A DNA stretch of 27,753 bases from JAHJQQ01 sp041739295 (GCA_041739295.1 JBGSOE010000291.1:1-27753); one strand, 5' to 3'; shown: positions 1 to 7,906, numbered from the stretch's first letter. Numbers and translations: made by a program. Notes: generated by a model from the sequence alone, not told the origin.

Positions 1-1011
1 CTGGTTCCAGAAGAACGCCGCATCGGAGAGGCGCGGCCGCACTACACGTTCGTTACCGGCCTTCACCTGCGCCGGATCACGGCTGATAATGTTGGCGATG
101 GTGATGAAATGCGGTAATAGCTTGCCCTGTTCATCGACGACCGGAAAATATTTCTGATTGTCCTGCATGGTCGAGATCAACGCCTCGGCGGGCACGTCCA
201 GAAAACGCGTTTCAAAACTACCGGTAATAGCGCACGGCCATTCCACCAGTGCAGTGACTTCATCAAGCAGATCATCATTGATGAGTGCCTTGCCACCGGC
301 GGCAACGCCGGCTTCAATGACCTGGCCGCGGATCGCCTCGCGGCGGGCGGCGAAATCAACCATGACACGGCCTTCGGTTTCCAGCAGTGGTGCATACGCG
401 GCCGGCTCGCCAATGTAGATAGGTTCTGGATGATGGAAGCGGTGACCACGGGTTTCACGCCCACTCTTCACACTCAAAATTTCCGTGTCGATTATCTCGT
501 CACCGAACAGCAATACGATCCAATGCACGGGGCGGACAAATTCGGCGGTACCAGCACCCCAGCGCATGCGTTTGGGAATAGGTAATTGTTGAAGAGATTG
601 CGTGACAATGTCGGGGATCAATTCCGCCGTACTGCGACCGTGCTCCAGCATCCGCGAGACCAGCCAGACACCCTTGTCGGTTTCGAGTTTTTCCAATTGG
701 TCGACAGTGACGCCGCAGGATTTCGCGAAGCCCTGTGCCCCGGGTGTCGGATTGCCTTCGCCATCAAAGGCAGCTGTCAAGGCTGGACCACGACGGACCT
801 GTTCGCGATCAGCTTGCGCAACGGCAAGCTGTTCGATCCATATCGCCAGGCGTCGCGGTGCGGCATAGCTGTGCAGGGTGCCGCAGCCGAGACCGGCCTG
901 TTCCAGGCCCTTGCGTACACCTTCTGTGAAGGCTTGGCTCAGGCGTAGTAATGCCTTGGGCGGCAATTCTTCAGTGCCAATCTCGATCAGAAGGTCGCGG
1001 TACTCGCTCAT
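1..1011 (-). CDS. glyS: Glycyl-tRNA synthetase beta subunit (partial, 3' end outside window)
   Basis: This is the beta subunit of the alpha2beta2 glycyl-tRNA synthetase, which charges tRNA-Gly in the cytoplasm; the beta chain carries the tRNA-binding parts. Translating the minus strand from the ATG at 1011 gives an open frame to the window edge (337 codons). It begins MSEYRDLLIEIGTEELPPKA, the typical GlyS N-terminus, and contains the family stretches AAPRRLAIWI, KRMRWG and MQDNQKYFPV. The start overlaps the glyQ stop in an ATGA, as expected for translational coupling. The C-terminal half lies beyond position 1, so its integrity cannot be judged. Identification is firm. Confidence 0.95.
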   Translation of the reverse strand, partial: MSEYRDLLIEIGTEELPPKALLRLSQAFTEGVRKGLEQAGLGCGTLHSYAAPRRLAIWIEQLAVAQADREQVRRGPALTAAFDGEGNPTPGAQGFAKSCGVTVDQLEKLETDKGVWLVSRMLEHGRSTAELIPDIVTQSLQQLPIPKRMRWGAGTAEFVRPVHWIVLLFGDEIIDTEILSVKSGRETRGHRFHHPEPIYIGEPAAYAPLLETEGRVMVDFAARREAIRGQVIEAGVAAGGKALINDDLLDEVTALVEWPCAITGSFETRFLDVPAEALISTMQDNQKYFPVVDEQGKLLPHFITIANIISRDPAQVKAGNERVVRPRLSDAAFFWNQ

Positions 1012-1958
1012 GCGCCGCCTCCCTGTTTGAGCATCGGGAAGCCGAGCGCTTCGCGGGCCTCGAAATAGGCTTGCGCACAGGCGCGTGCAAGTGTGCGTAC
1101 GCGTAGGATGAAGCGTTGGCGTTCGGTGACGGATATGGCGCTACGCGCATCAAGAAGATTAAACGTGTGCGAGGCCTTCAACACCATTTCATAGGCTGGC
1201 AAGGGGAGGCCGGCCTCTATCAGCTTTTGGCTTTGCTGCTCGCACACATCAAACCAATGGAACAATTCCTCGACCGGCGCGTGTTCAAAATTGAAAGTCG
1301 ACATCTCAACTTCATTTTGATGAAACACATCACCGTAGGTCACGTTACCCTGCGGGCCACGTGTCCAGATCAGATCGAAGACGCTCTCCACACCCTGCAG
1401 GTACATGGCGATGCGTTCCAGGCCGTAGGTGATTTCCCCGGTGACCGGTCGGCAATCGAGGCCACCAACCTGCTGGAAATAGGTGAACTGGGTGACTTCC
1501 ATACCGTTCAGCCAGATCTCCCAGCCTAGCCCCCAGGCGCCAAGCGTTGGCGATTCCCAGTTGTCTTCAACAAAACGAATGTCATGCACCAATGGATCAA
1601 TGCCAAGGCTGCGCAGCGAATCGAGATAGAGTTCCTGAATATCCAGCGGCGAAGGTTTAAGAACCACCTGAAACTGGTAGTAGTGTTGCAGACGATTGGG
1701 ATTCTCACCATAACGGCCATCGGTAGGCCGGCGCGACGGTTGCACATAGGCAGCGCGCCAGGGTTCCGGTCCGATGGAACGGAGGAAGGTGGCCGGGTGA
1801 AAGGTACCGGCACCCACCTCCAAATCAAGGGGTTGCAGGATGACGCAGCCCTGCGCCGCCCAGTATTCCTGGAGCGCCAGGATCAGGCCTTGGAAGGTTG
1901 TGACATCGCGCCCCGATGTGTTACCGGGCGCACGGGTGGAATCCGCAGACATCGACAT
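1008..1958 (-). CDS. glyQ: Glycyl-tRNA synthetase alpha subunit
   Basis: This is the catalytic alpha subunit of bacterial alpha2beta2 glycyl-tRNA synthetase, the class II aminoacylation core that forms glycyl-adenylate. The product has 316 residues, close to the usual 300 or so. It contains highly conserved family stretches: FQGLILALQEYWAAQGC near residues 22-38, EVGAGTFHPATFLR, RRPTDGRYGENPNRLQHYYQ, WEIWLNGMEVTQFTYFQQVGG and TYGLERIAMYLQGV. The first 20 or so residues are not conserved in type, so the true start could be slightly downstream of the ATG at 1958. It is the first gene of a glyQ-glyS operon with a 4-nt ATGA overlap. Confidence 0.96.
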   Translation of the reverse strand: MSMSADSTRAPGNTSGRDVTTFQGLILALQEYWAAQGCVILQPLDLEVGAGTFHPATFLRSIGPEPWRAAYVQPSRRPTDGRYGENPNRLQHYYQFQVVLKPSPLDIQELYLDSLRSLGIDPLVHDIRFVEDNWESPTLGAWGLGWEIWLNGMEVTQFTYFQQVGGLDCRPVTGEITYGLERIAMYLQGVESVFDLIWTRGPQGNVTYGDVFHQNEVEMSTFNFEHAPVEELFHWFDVCEQQSQKLIEAGLPLPAYEMVLKASHTFNLLDARSAISVTERQRFILRVRTLARACAQAYFEAREALGFPMLKQGGGA

Positions 1959-2055
1959 GAATCAACTGCTTAAGCTAAGGGAGTCGGCAGTATAGCGGGT
2001 CGGCTGGCGGGAGGTAAGAAGGCGGATAGAGCAAGTGCGGTGGGTCGATGGGGGT

Positions 2056-2079
2056 GGGGACAGAGCACACTCTGTCCCC
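2056..2079. repeat. Perfect inverted repeat (GGGGACAGAG/CTCTGTCCCC)
   Basis: A 10-bp perfect inverted repeat with a CACA loop lies 11 bp downstream of the stop codon of the outer-membrane protein gene (minus strand). It can form a strong hairpin in RNA from either strand. No T-run follows, so rho-independent termination is uncertain. It may be a dispersed REP-type palindrome that also blocks read-through toward glyQ. Confidence 0.6.
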
Positions 2080-2090
2080 AGGGTCGAAAC

Positions 2091-2603
2091 TCAGAACTGG
2101 AGACCGCCGGACAAGGAGACCAAGTCGGCACTCAGCTGGGTATCGTAATGTTCCCATTCAACGCGCACAAAGAATTGATCCATGAAGCGCATGCTGGCGC
2201 CAACACCGTACATGAGATCGGTGCCGTCATAGCTGACTGTATTGACATCCTGATCCCAGAAATACGCGCCTGCCTTAGCATAGACACTATAATCTTCGTA
2301 GAATGGCAGCGCGGCTATACCGGCGACCATAAAGCCGTCGGTCTCGAGATCGACATTGTTCTTGTTCATGTCGCCGAGATCTACCCAGCCGGCCTCGAAC
2401 CCAAAGTTGTCTGTGATCATCATGCCACCAAAGATCTTCCAGCCCATATCCGACTCATCCATACTCAGCTGGGTACCATTGAAGCTGGCCGAATCGTCAA
2501 TATTTGACGATCCGACACCCATGCCGACAAAACGATCCCCCGCGTAGGCGCCGCTGCTGATCAGCAGTGTGGCTATCAGTCCGATCCATGCAGTTTTTTT
2601 CAT
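2091..2603 (-). CDS. Small outer-membrane beta-barrel protein (OmpA-like/porin family)
   Basis: The predicted product is a 170-residue exported protein. An N-terminal signal peptide (MKKTAWIGLIATLLISSGAYA, cleavage after AYA near residue 21) is followed by alternating hydrophobic/polar beta-strand stretches rich in Gly and aromatic residues, such as FVGMGVGSS, FGFEAGWVDLG, YSVYAKAGAYFWDQD and FVRVEWEHYDTQ. The protein ends in Phe (GGLQF), the usual outer-membrane insertion signature. This fits an eight-stranded OmpA-like barrel without a peptidoglycan-binding domain. The start at 2603 is chosen because GGAGGAG lies 5 nt upstream and the signal peptide begins there; an upstream in-frame ATG at 2621 would precede the Shine-Dalgarno. 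It is monocistronic, and its function beyond the barrel fold is unknown. Confidence 0.8.
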   Translation of the reverse strand: MKKTAWIGLIATLLISSGAYAGDRFVGMGVGSSNIDDSASFNGTQLSMDESDMGWKIFGGMMITDNFGFEAGWVDLGDMNKNNVDLETDGFMVAGIAALPFYEDYSVYAKAGAYFWDQDVNTVSYDGTDLMYGVGASMRFMDQFFVRVEWEHYDTQLSADLVSLSGGLQF

Positions 2604-2946
2604 ACTAACTCCTCCACCCATGTGTTATTTGATTGTGTACCTGCCCAGTGAGGCCATTATCTTATATCTGGCATCACGGAAAGCCGGAAATTTATCTACT
2701 CAGCTGTGCGCATGGTGATCACCAACTCGATCAACGGCGTTTTGTGCGCACTGCCGGTTACGTGCAAGCCCCGGGGATGGTAAGCCGCAGCCCGCCGACT
2801 GACAACCGCCCTGTTGATTCGCTACGAGTTTCCGCGCGGAGCGACTATACCTGCGCAGCTCTCCTGTATTGGCGCGAAATCTGCATTTATTTCGACATAA
2901 AGCCGACACGGCATCCCGCCGCTAGAGGATTAACAGGAGGCACCTG
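2604..2946. other. Divergent intergenic region, no gene recognised
   Basis: This 343-bp stretch separates the minus-strand outer-membrane protein from the plus-strand gene at 2947. Short open frames on both strands have no ribosome-binding site or recognisable domain. An AT-rich patch near 2655-2666 could hold a -10 element for the minus-strand gene, but no convincing -35 was found. AGGAGG at about 2935-2940 is the ribosome-binding site of the next gene. No riboswitch or known small RNA was recognised. Confidence 0.4.
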
Positions 2947-3522
2947 ATGACTCAGCTAATCCTAGAACCCACAGCCACGGCGCAGTGGCATGCCTTGGTC
3001 AGCGAGGCTGAAGCAGCGGCAGCACGAACCTTGGATGAGACACTGGAGAGTTATCTGGTGTTTTTGTTGATGCGCTTTGTTGCCCGTCCCGATCTCGCGG
3101 GACGTACCCTGGCTGTAGAGTATCTACGTGGTAGTGCCGCGCAGGGTCAGTTGCAGGAGGCACAGTTGCGAGACGTGGGCGATCTCTGCTTGTTATTATC
3201 CGGCATGTATCCACAACATGCCGAACGCAGACGGGTACGCGTGTCCTATTACGTCGATCTGGGACGGGGTGCTTACGGTCAGCTGGCCGAGCGGCTACGC
3301 CATGCAGGTGCAGGCGTTTATCATCAGTTATGTCAGGGATTCGTGGCGCTCATGGATGTCTTGCAGGCCATGCGTTCATTGGACGGGAAGCCGGTTATGG
3401 CGCCATTGCAAAGCCTAGAGCTGTGGGCGGCTACCGGCAGCCAGTCGGCGTGGCAACGGCTACGGGAACAGACTGATGCGCTTCCAGTGATTGTTGATGC
3501 CGCGTCGCAGAAATCCCACTAA
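2947..3522 (+). CDS. Conserved-looking protein of unknown function (191 aa)
   Basis: I do not recognise this family. The start is well supported: AGGAGG lies 6 nt upstream of the ATG. The 191-residue product has no signal peptide or transmembrane segment and looks mostly alpha-helical. It opens with a short N-terminal strand (TQLILEPTATAQW), followed by Glu/Ala-rich helices and a segment with Leu-rich spacing, DVGDLCLLLSGMYPQHAERR, near residues 77-96. The composition suggests a soluble cytoplasmic helical protein. It stands alone between a divergent outer-membrane protein gene and a MITE-like element, so context gives no function. Confidence 0.65.
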   Translation: MTQLILEPTATAQWHALVSEAEAAAARTLDETLESYLVFLLMRFVARPDLAGRTLAVEYLRGSAAQGQLQEAQLRDVGDLCLLLSGMYPQHAERRRVRVSYYVDLGRGAYGQLAERLRHAGAGVYHQLCQGFVALMDVLQAMRSLDGKPVMAPLQSLELWAATGSQSAWQRLREQTDALPVIVDAASQKSH

Positions 3523-3570
3523 CCGGTCATCAACAGCAACTATCGATTGGCGTGTTCACGCTGGATTCTA

Positions 3571-3714
3571 AGGAACCTCTGATTAATTCGCTGAAGCGGC
3601 ATCTGCCGCGTTGCAGCCGGGCTCAAAATACTCATTTACGCCGTGTAAACTCCGTTTTTTCGCCCGTCTGCGCCTTGCATCTGCTCGCTTGATCAAATTA
3701 ATCAGAGGTTCCCT
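3571..3714. repeat. MITE-like element with 17-bp terminal inverted repeats
   Basis: GGAACCTCTGATTAATT at 3572-3588 is perfectly inverted at 3696-3712, giving an element of about 144 bp with no coding capacity. A TAA trinucleotide adjoins both ends and may be a target duplication, but this is weak. The interior includes GCGGCATCTGCCGC (an inner palindrome) and a CATTTACGCCGTGTAAACTCC-type stretch that resembles dispersed non-autonomous elements seen in many gammaproteobacteria. It lies between the unknown gene and the PP-loop gene and could fold into a long hairpin in transcripts of either strand. Confidence 0.8.
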
Positions 3715-3816
3715 AAGTAATACCCCGTTTTTCTACCGGTAAACCCGCGCGCCCCGGCGCTGCCAGCCCACTTCATTTGGGCTACTATAGCGGCCCATTC
3801 TTCCCAGGTAGGCAGC

Positions 3817-4860
3817 ATGTCGGGTAAACGCAAAGCAGTGGCGCTGATTTCCGGTGGCCTGGATTCCATGCTCGCGACCAAAGTTATGCTAGAGCAGGGC
3901 ATTCAGGTTGAGGGAATCAATTTCTTCACCGGTTTCTGCGTCGAAGGCCACACCCACGCCATCCGCAAGCAAGATAGCGCCAAACCCAAACGCAATAACT
4001 CCCTATGGGTGGCCGAGCAACTGGGCATCAAGCTGCACATTATCGACGTCATCGAAGAATATAAAGATGTCGTGCTCAACCCCAAGCACGGTTATGGCGC
4101 CAATCTCAATCCCTGTCTCGACTGCAAGATTTTCATGGTGCACAAGGCACTGGAATGGATCGAGGAGAATGGCTTCGATTTCATTATCACCGGTGAAGTG
4201 GTAGGCCAACGCCCCATGTCGCAGCGTAAGGACACCATGCCAGTAGTGGCGCGAGAATCCGGTGCCGAAGATCTCTTGGTGCGTCCACTGTGCGGTAAGA
4301 AACTACCCGCGACACTGCCCGAGCGCGAAGGCTGGATCGAGCGTGATTGGCTATATGATTTCAGCGGCCGTTCACGAAAACCGCAGATGGCGCTTGCAGC
4401 TCAGTATGGCTTTACCGAATACGCGCAGCCGGCTGGCGGCTGCTGCTTCCTCACCGACGTGCAGTATTCGGTTAAGCTGGCAGATCTGTGGAAGTCGCGC
4501 GGCGAGCGTCGTTATGAGTTGGACGATATCATGTTGCTCAAGGTGGGTCGGCATCTGCGTCCACGCCCGCATTTCAAACTCATCATCGGCCGCGAAGAAG
4601 GCGAGAATAATTTTCTGGAAGGTTATCGCAAACAGTTTGTGCATTTGCGTGCACTGAACATTGATGGTCCATTGGCGTTGCTTGACGGTGTCGCTAACGA
4701 TAATGATATCGAGCTGGCGGCACGCTTGGTCTGTCGTTTCGGCAAAGGTCGTGATGCCGAACATGTGGAGATTATGGTCACCGATAAACAAGGTGCGAGC
4801 AGAATTCTGAATGTGGCACCCTTGACGGCTGACGCCATACCGCAAGAGTGGTACGTATGA
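3817..4860 (+). CDS. PP-loop ATPase / tRNA-thiouridylase-like protein with C-terminal NFACT-R-like domain
   Basis: This 347-residue protein probably activates an RNA base with ATP and inserts sulfur. The N-terminal PP-loop SGGLDS is at residues 12-17. Candidate catalytic cysteines are Cys41 (CVEGH), Cys100/Cys103 (NPCLDC, reminiscent of the MnmA NPxxxC motif), Cys159 and the Cys209-Cys210 pair (GGCCFLTD). From about residue 238 the sequence (LKVGRHLRPRPHFKLIIGRE...NNFLEGY) resembles the NFACT-R RNA-binding domain, which is known to occur fused to ThiI/MnmA-like PP-loop enzymes. It is neither a standard MnmA nor a standard ThiI: no THUMP domain is seen. It overlaps the downstream TusA-family gene in an ATGA, which supports a shared sulfur relay. 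The start has a GTAGG-type ribosome-binding site. The exact substrate is unknown. Confidence 0.8.
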   Translation: MSGKRKAVALISGGLDSMLATKVMLEQGIQVEGINFFTGFCVEGHTHAIRKQDSAKPKRNNSLWVAEQLGIKLHIIDVIEEYKDVVLNPKHGYGANLNPCLDCKIFMVHKALEWIEENGFDFIITGEVVGQRPMSQRKDTMPVVARESGAEDLLVRPLCGKKLPATLPEREGWIERDWLYDFSGRSRKPQMALAAQYGFTEYAQPAGGCCFLTDVQYSVKLADLWKSRGERRYELDDIMLLKVGRHLRPRPHFKLIIGREEGENNFLEGYRKQFVHLRALNIDGPLALLDGVANDNDIELAARLVCRFGKGRDAEHVEIMVTDKQGASRILNVAPLTADAIPQEWYV

Positions 4861-5093
4861 GCGAACAGGATCTGGATGCGCGCAACCTGCTGTGTCCGCT
4901 GCCGGTGATCCGTACGCAGGATGCCGTGAAACGCCTACATCAAGGCGATACGCTGCGAGTGCATTGCACCGATCCCGGTGCGCTGCATGATATTCCGACC
5001 TGGTGTCGGATCAACGGACATTTAGTGCGCGACATTCAGCAGGACGGCCGCGATATCACTATTACAGTGGAAGTCACGGACGGAGCGGTCTAA
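4857..5093 (+). CDS. TusA-family sulfur-carrier protein
   Basis: A 78-residue single-domain protein of the TusA/SirA family, which carries persulfide sulfur on a conserved cysteine. The diagnostic motif LDARNLLCPLPVIRT (residues 5-19) includes the CPxP active-site cysteine; the rest shows the expected short alpha/beta fold ending in a beta strand (DITITVEV). The ATG at 4857 overlaps the stop of the PP-loop gene (ATGA), indicating translational coupling, so the obvious inference is that it donates sulfur to that enzyme. It is not necessarily the orthologue of E. coli TusA, which works through TusBCD-TusE, so no symbol is given. Confidence 0.9.
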   Translation: MSEQDLDARNLLCPLPVIRTQDAVKRLHQGDTLRVHCTDPGALHDIPTWCRINGHLVRDIQQDGRDITITVEVTDGAV

Positions 5094-5096
5094 AGC

Positions 5097-6272
5097 GTGA
5101 ATCAGCAAGTCACCCTTGATGCAATGCCAACCGAACATGCCGGGCATCAACGCTATTTAAAAATTCGCCGCGTTACACTGGTGGGAGCTGGCATCAATGC
5201 CGTATTGGCGATCATCAAGCTCTTGTTCGGTTATCTGGCGCATTCCCAGGCACTCATCGCCGACGGTTTGCATTCACTCTCGGATCTTGCCAGTGATTTT
5301 TTGCTGCTGTTCGCGGCCAAACATGCCTCGCGTGATGCCGATGAAGATCATCCCTATGGTCATGGGCGTATCGAAACCTTGTTTGGGATTGTGCAGGGCT
5401 CAATCCTTGGTGTCTTTGCGCTGGGCATCGCCTACGATGCCGGTCAGCGTCTGTTCGATCCCGCTCGTCTGTTGCAACCGGAATCCTCCGCATTACTGAT
5501 TGCACTGGTATCAGTGTTGGCGAAGGAAGGTCTGTATCACTACACCATCCGCGCCGCGCGTAAATTGCGCTCCAACATGCTGCGTGGCAATGCCTGGGAT
5601 CACCGCAGTGACGCCATCTCATCTGTCATCGTCATGGTGGGTGTGGCCGGTACCCTTGGTGGTTTGCCATACCTTGATGCCCTGGCCGCCATAGGCGTGG
5701 CCTTGATGATTATCAAAATCAGTTGGGCATTAATCTGGCAAAGTGTGCGCGAGCTGATCGATACTGCGCTGGATGCCAAAGAGGTGGAAAAGATCCGCGG
5801 TAAAATTATGAAGGTCAGCGGCGTGGAGCGTGTACATATGCTGCGCACGCGTACCAGTGGCCGCGATGCACTGGTCGATGTGCACATTCAGGTGGATCCA
5901 GCCCTGAGCGTATCCGAGGGCCATCACATCGGTGAAAAGGTGCGCGATGACCTGATTGCTGAGATTGAAGAGGTGGCGGACGTCACCGTGCATATAGACC
6001 CGGAAGATGACGAAACCTCTTCACCCTGCGATCATTTGCCGCTGCGCGATGAGCTTCTGCCGCTCCTGCGTAAGCACTGGCAGGACCTGCCGGCGGCGGG
6101 GTCCATTGAGGATGTCACCCTGCACTATTTAGACGGTGAGATTCACGTGGACCTGGTTCTACCATTAGAATGTGCGCCGGACCGGACCACGGCCCTGGCG
6201 CTCATGGCCGAATTTCAGCGCCGTGCAGATGCCATTGAGGGTATTGGAGGTGTCAGCCTCCTCTATCGGTGA
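5097..6272 (+). CDS. Cation diffusion facilitator family transporter with extended C-terminus
   Basis: A 391-residue inner-membrane divalent-metal/proton antiporter of the CDF family. The N-terminal half has six hydrophobic segments. Metal-site signatures are DGLHSLSD in helix 2 (His59, Asp63) and DHRSD in helix 5; the conserved HPYGHGRIE loop is also present. The His in the first site, rather than the Asp found in E. coli FieF, favours zinc-type selectivity, but this is inference. The cytoplasmic dimerisation domain (HIQVDPALSVSEGHHIGEKV...VTVHIDPED) is followed by about 90 more residues (EDVTLHYLDGEIHVDLVLPL) that look like a second copy of the same fold; FieF has about 300 residues. It starts at GTG 5097, three bases after the TusA gene, so it is probably co-transcribed. 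Confidence 0.9.
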   Translation: MNQQVTLDAMPTEHAGHQRYLKIRRVTLVGAGINAVLAIIKLLFGYLAHSQALIADGLHSLSDLASDFLLLFAAKHASRDADEDHPYGHGRIETLFGIVQGSILGVFALGIAYDAGQRLFDPARLLQPESSALLIALVSVLAKEGLYHYTIRAARKLRSNMLRGNAWDHRSDAISSVIVMVGVAGTLGGLPYLDALAAIGVALMIIKISWALIWQSVRELIDTALDAKEVEKIRGKIMKVSGVERVHMLRTRTSGRDALVDVHIQVDPALSVSEGHHIGEKVRDDLIAEIEEVADVTVHIDPEDDETSSPCDHLPLRDELLPLLRKHWQDLPAAGSIEDVTLHYLDGEIHVDLVLPLECAPDRTTALALMAEFQRRADAIEGIGGVSLLYR

Positions 6273-6273
6273 T

Positions 6274-6321
6274 GGCACTAAATTGGTGCGTTCCTGGGAT
6301 TGAGTGCACAAAAAAGGGGCT
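6274..6321 (+). promoter_or_regulatory. Tandem NtrC-binding-type sites (glnA enhancer)
   Basis: GGCACTAAATTGGTGCG at 6274-6290 closely matches the NtrC dyad TGCACY-N5-GGTGCA (as at E. coli glnA). A weaker copy, TGCACAAAAAAGGGGCT, lies at 6305-6321. The centres are 31 bp apart, three helical turns, so both sit on the same face. They lie about 128 and 97 bp upstream of the start predicted from the sigma-54 promoter at 6384-6399, much like the -140/-108 enhancer of enteric glnA. The first site begins right after the stop codon of the transporter gene. Confidence 0.75.
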
Positions 6322-6383
6322 AAACGAGGGCGGCGTAAGGCCAGAATTTATAGAATGCTTTGATTAATATCGTTATTTTTCTG

Positions 6384-6399
6384 TGGCATAGTTCGTGCT
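6384..6399 (+). promoter_or_regulatory. Sigma-54 promoter of glnA
   Basis: TGGCATAGTTCGTGCT has GG at 6385-6386 and GC at 6397-6398, the exact 10-bp gap required for RpoN promoters (consensus TGGCAC-N5-TTGCW), with two mismatches. Transcription should start near 6410, leaving a leader of about 87 nt before glnA. The upstream NtrC-type sites and the ntrC gene in this window support it. Confidence 0.75.
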
Positions 6400-6496
6400 C
6401 AAATGTGGGCACGATTTATTTTCGCTGCCTAAATCGAGCCGCTGAAACGGATCGCCCGATGCAGCTTTTTGAAACCTTACCTTGTGGAGAGAGACC

Positions 6497-7906
6497 ATGA
6501 CAGTAGCCAAGGTACAAAAAATGATGAAGGACAACGCCACCAAGTTCGTTGACCTTCGTTTCACGGATACCAAGGGCAAAGAACAGCACGTGACGGTTCC
6601 CGCGAGCACCGTCGATGCTGGCTTCTTTAAAGATGGCAAGATGTTTGATGGTTCTTCGATTTCCGGTTGGAAGGGCATCAATGAATCCGACATGGTGCTG
6701 ATGCCGGATACCTCGACCATTGTCATGGACCCGTTCTCGGATGAATCGACCATGATCATCCGCTGCGACATTCTCGAACCCAACACCATGAAAGGTTACG
6801 AGCGCGATCCGCGTTCGCTGGCGATTCGTGCCGAGGCCTATCTGAAGTCCACCGGCATCGCCGATACCGCGTACTTCGGTCCGGAAAATGAATTCTTCAT
6901 CTTCGACGACGTACGCTGGGGTTCAAACATCAGCGGCTCGTTCTGCAAAGTGGATTCCGACGAGGCGTCCTGGAACACCGAGCGCGTATATCAGGACGGC
7001 AACATGGGCCACCGCCCGACCGTGAAAGGCGGTTATTTCCCGGTACCGCCGGTTGATGCCCTGCATGACCTGCGTGGCGCCATGTGTCTGGCCCTGGAAG
7101 AAATGGGCCTGGGCGTTGAAGTGCACCACCACGAAGTGGCGACGGCAGGCCAATGCGAAATTGGCGTGCTGTTCGGCACCCTGGTCAGGAAGGCCGACGA
7201 AGTTCAGATTCTGAAATACGTGATTCAGAACGTCGCCCATGCCTACGGCAAGACCGCGACTTTCATGCCCAAGCCCATCGTTGGCGACAATGGCAGCGGC
7301 ATGCACGTGCATCAGTCGCTGGCCAAGGCCGGCAAGAACCTGTTCGCCGGTAACAAATATGGTGGCCTGTCCGATATCGCCCTGTACTACATCGGCGGCA
7401 TTATCAAGCACGCGCGTGCGCTGAATGCCTTCACCAATGCCTCGACCAACTCCTACAAGCGCTTGGTCCCGGGTTTCGAAGCGCCAGTCATGCTGGCCTA
7501 TTCCGCCCGCAACCGTTCCGCCTCGATTCGTATTCCGCACGTGCCGAATCCGAAGGGCCGCCGTATCGAAATCCGATTCCCGGATTCGACCGCCAACCCT
7601 TACCTGGCCTTCTCGGCCATGATGATGGCCGGCCTCGACGGCATCCAGAACAAGATTCACCCTGGCGATGCCATGGATAAGGATCTGTACGATCTGCCGC
7701 CGGAAGAGGAAAAGAAGATCCCGCAGGTCTGCCACGCGCTGGATCAGGCGCTGGACGCCCTCGACAAGGATCGCAAGTTCCTGAAGACTGGTGGCGTGTT
7801 CACCGACGATGTCATCGACGCTTATATCGCGCTGAAGATGAATGAGGTCACCCGCATTCGGATGACCACGCATCCGATCGAGTTCGACATGTACTACAGC
7901 CTGTAA
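6497..7906 (+). CDS. glnA: Glutamine synthetase, type I (GSI-beta)
   Basis: Catalyses ATP-dependent amidation of glutamate to glutamine, the main ammonium-assimilation step, as a cytoplasmic dodecamer. The ATG at 6497 follows GGAGAG with good spacing and gives 469 residues, exactly the length of the E. coli enzyme. Recognisable segments are KFVDLRFTDTKGKEQHV (N-terminal domain), MFDGSSISGWKGI, FGPENEFFIFD (metal-binding glutamates), NGSGMHVHQSL (ATP/glutamate site) and NRSASIRIP. The adenylylation tyrosine lies in DLYDLPPEE, codon 7688-7690, residue 398 counting Met, so the enzyme should be under GlnE control. Upstream NtrC-type sites and a sigma-54 promoter indicate nitrogen-limitation induction. 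A hairpin follows the stop, separating it from the DUF4124 gene. Confidence 0.99.
   Translation: MTVAKVQKMMKDNATKFVDLRFTDTKGKEQHVTVPASTVDAGFFKDGKMFDGSSISGWKGINESDMVLMPDTSTIVMDPFSDESTMIIRCDILEPNTMKGYERDPRSLAIRAEAYLKSTGIADTAYFGPENEFFIFDDVRWGSNISGSFCKVDSDEASWNTERVYQDGNMGHRPTVKGGYFPVPPVDALHDLRGAMCLALEEMGLGVEVHHHEVATAGQCEIGVLFGTLVRKADEVQILKYVIQNVAHAYGKTATFMPKPIVGDNGSGMHVHQSLAKAGKNLFAGNKYGGLSDIALYYIGGIIKHARALNAFTNASTNSYKRLVPGFEAPVMLAYSARNRSASIRIPHVPNPKGRRIEIRFPDSTANPYLAFSAMMMAGLDGIQNKIHPGDAMDKDLYDLPPEEEKKIPQVCHALDQALDALDKDRKFLKTGGVFTDDVIDAYIALKMNEVTRIRMTTHPIEFDMYYSL

Noticed and set aside
586..948. Plus-strand open frames opposite glyS and glyQ
   Set aside because: They are antisense to the confirmed synthetase subunits and show no independent coding signals.
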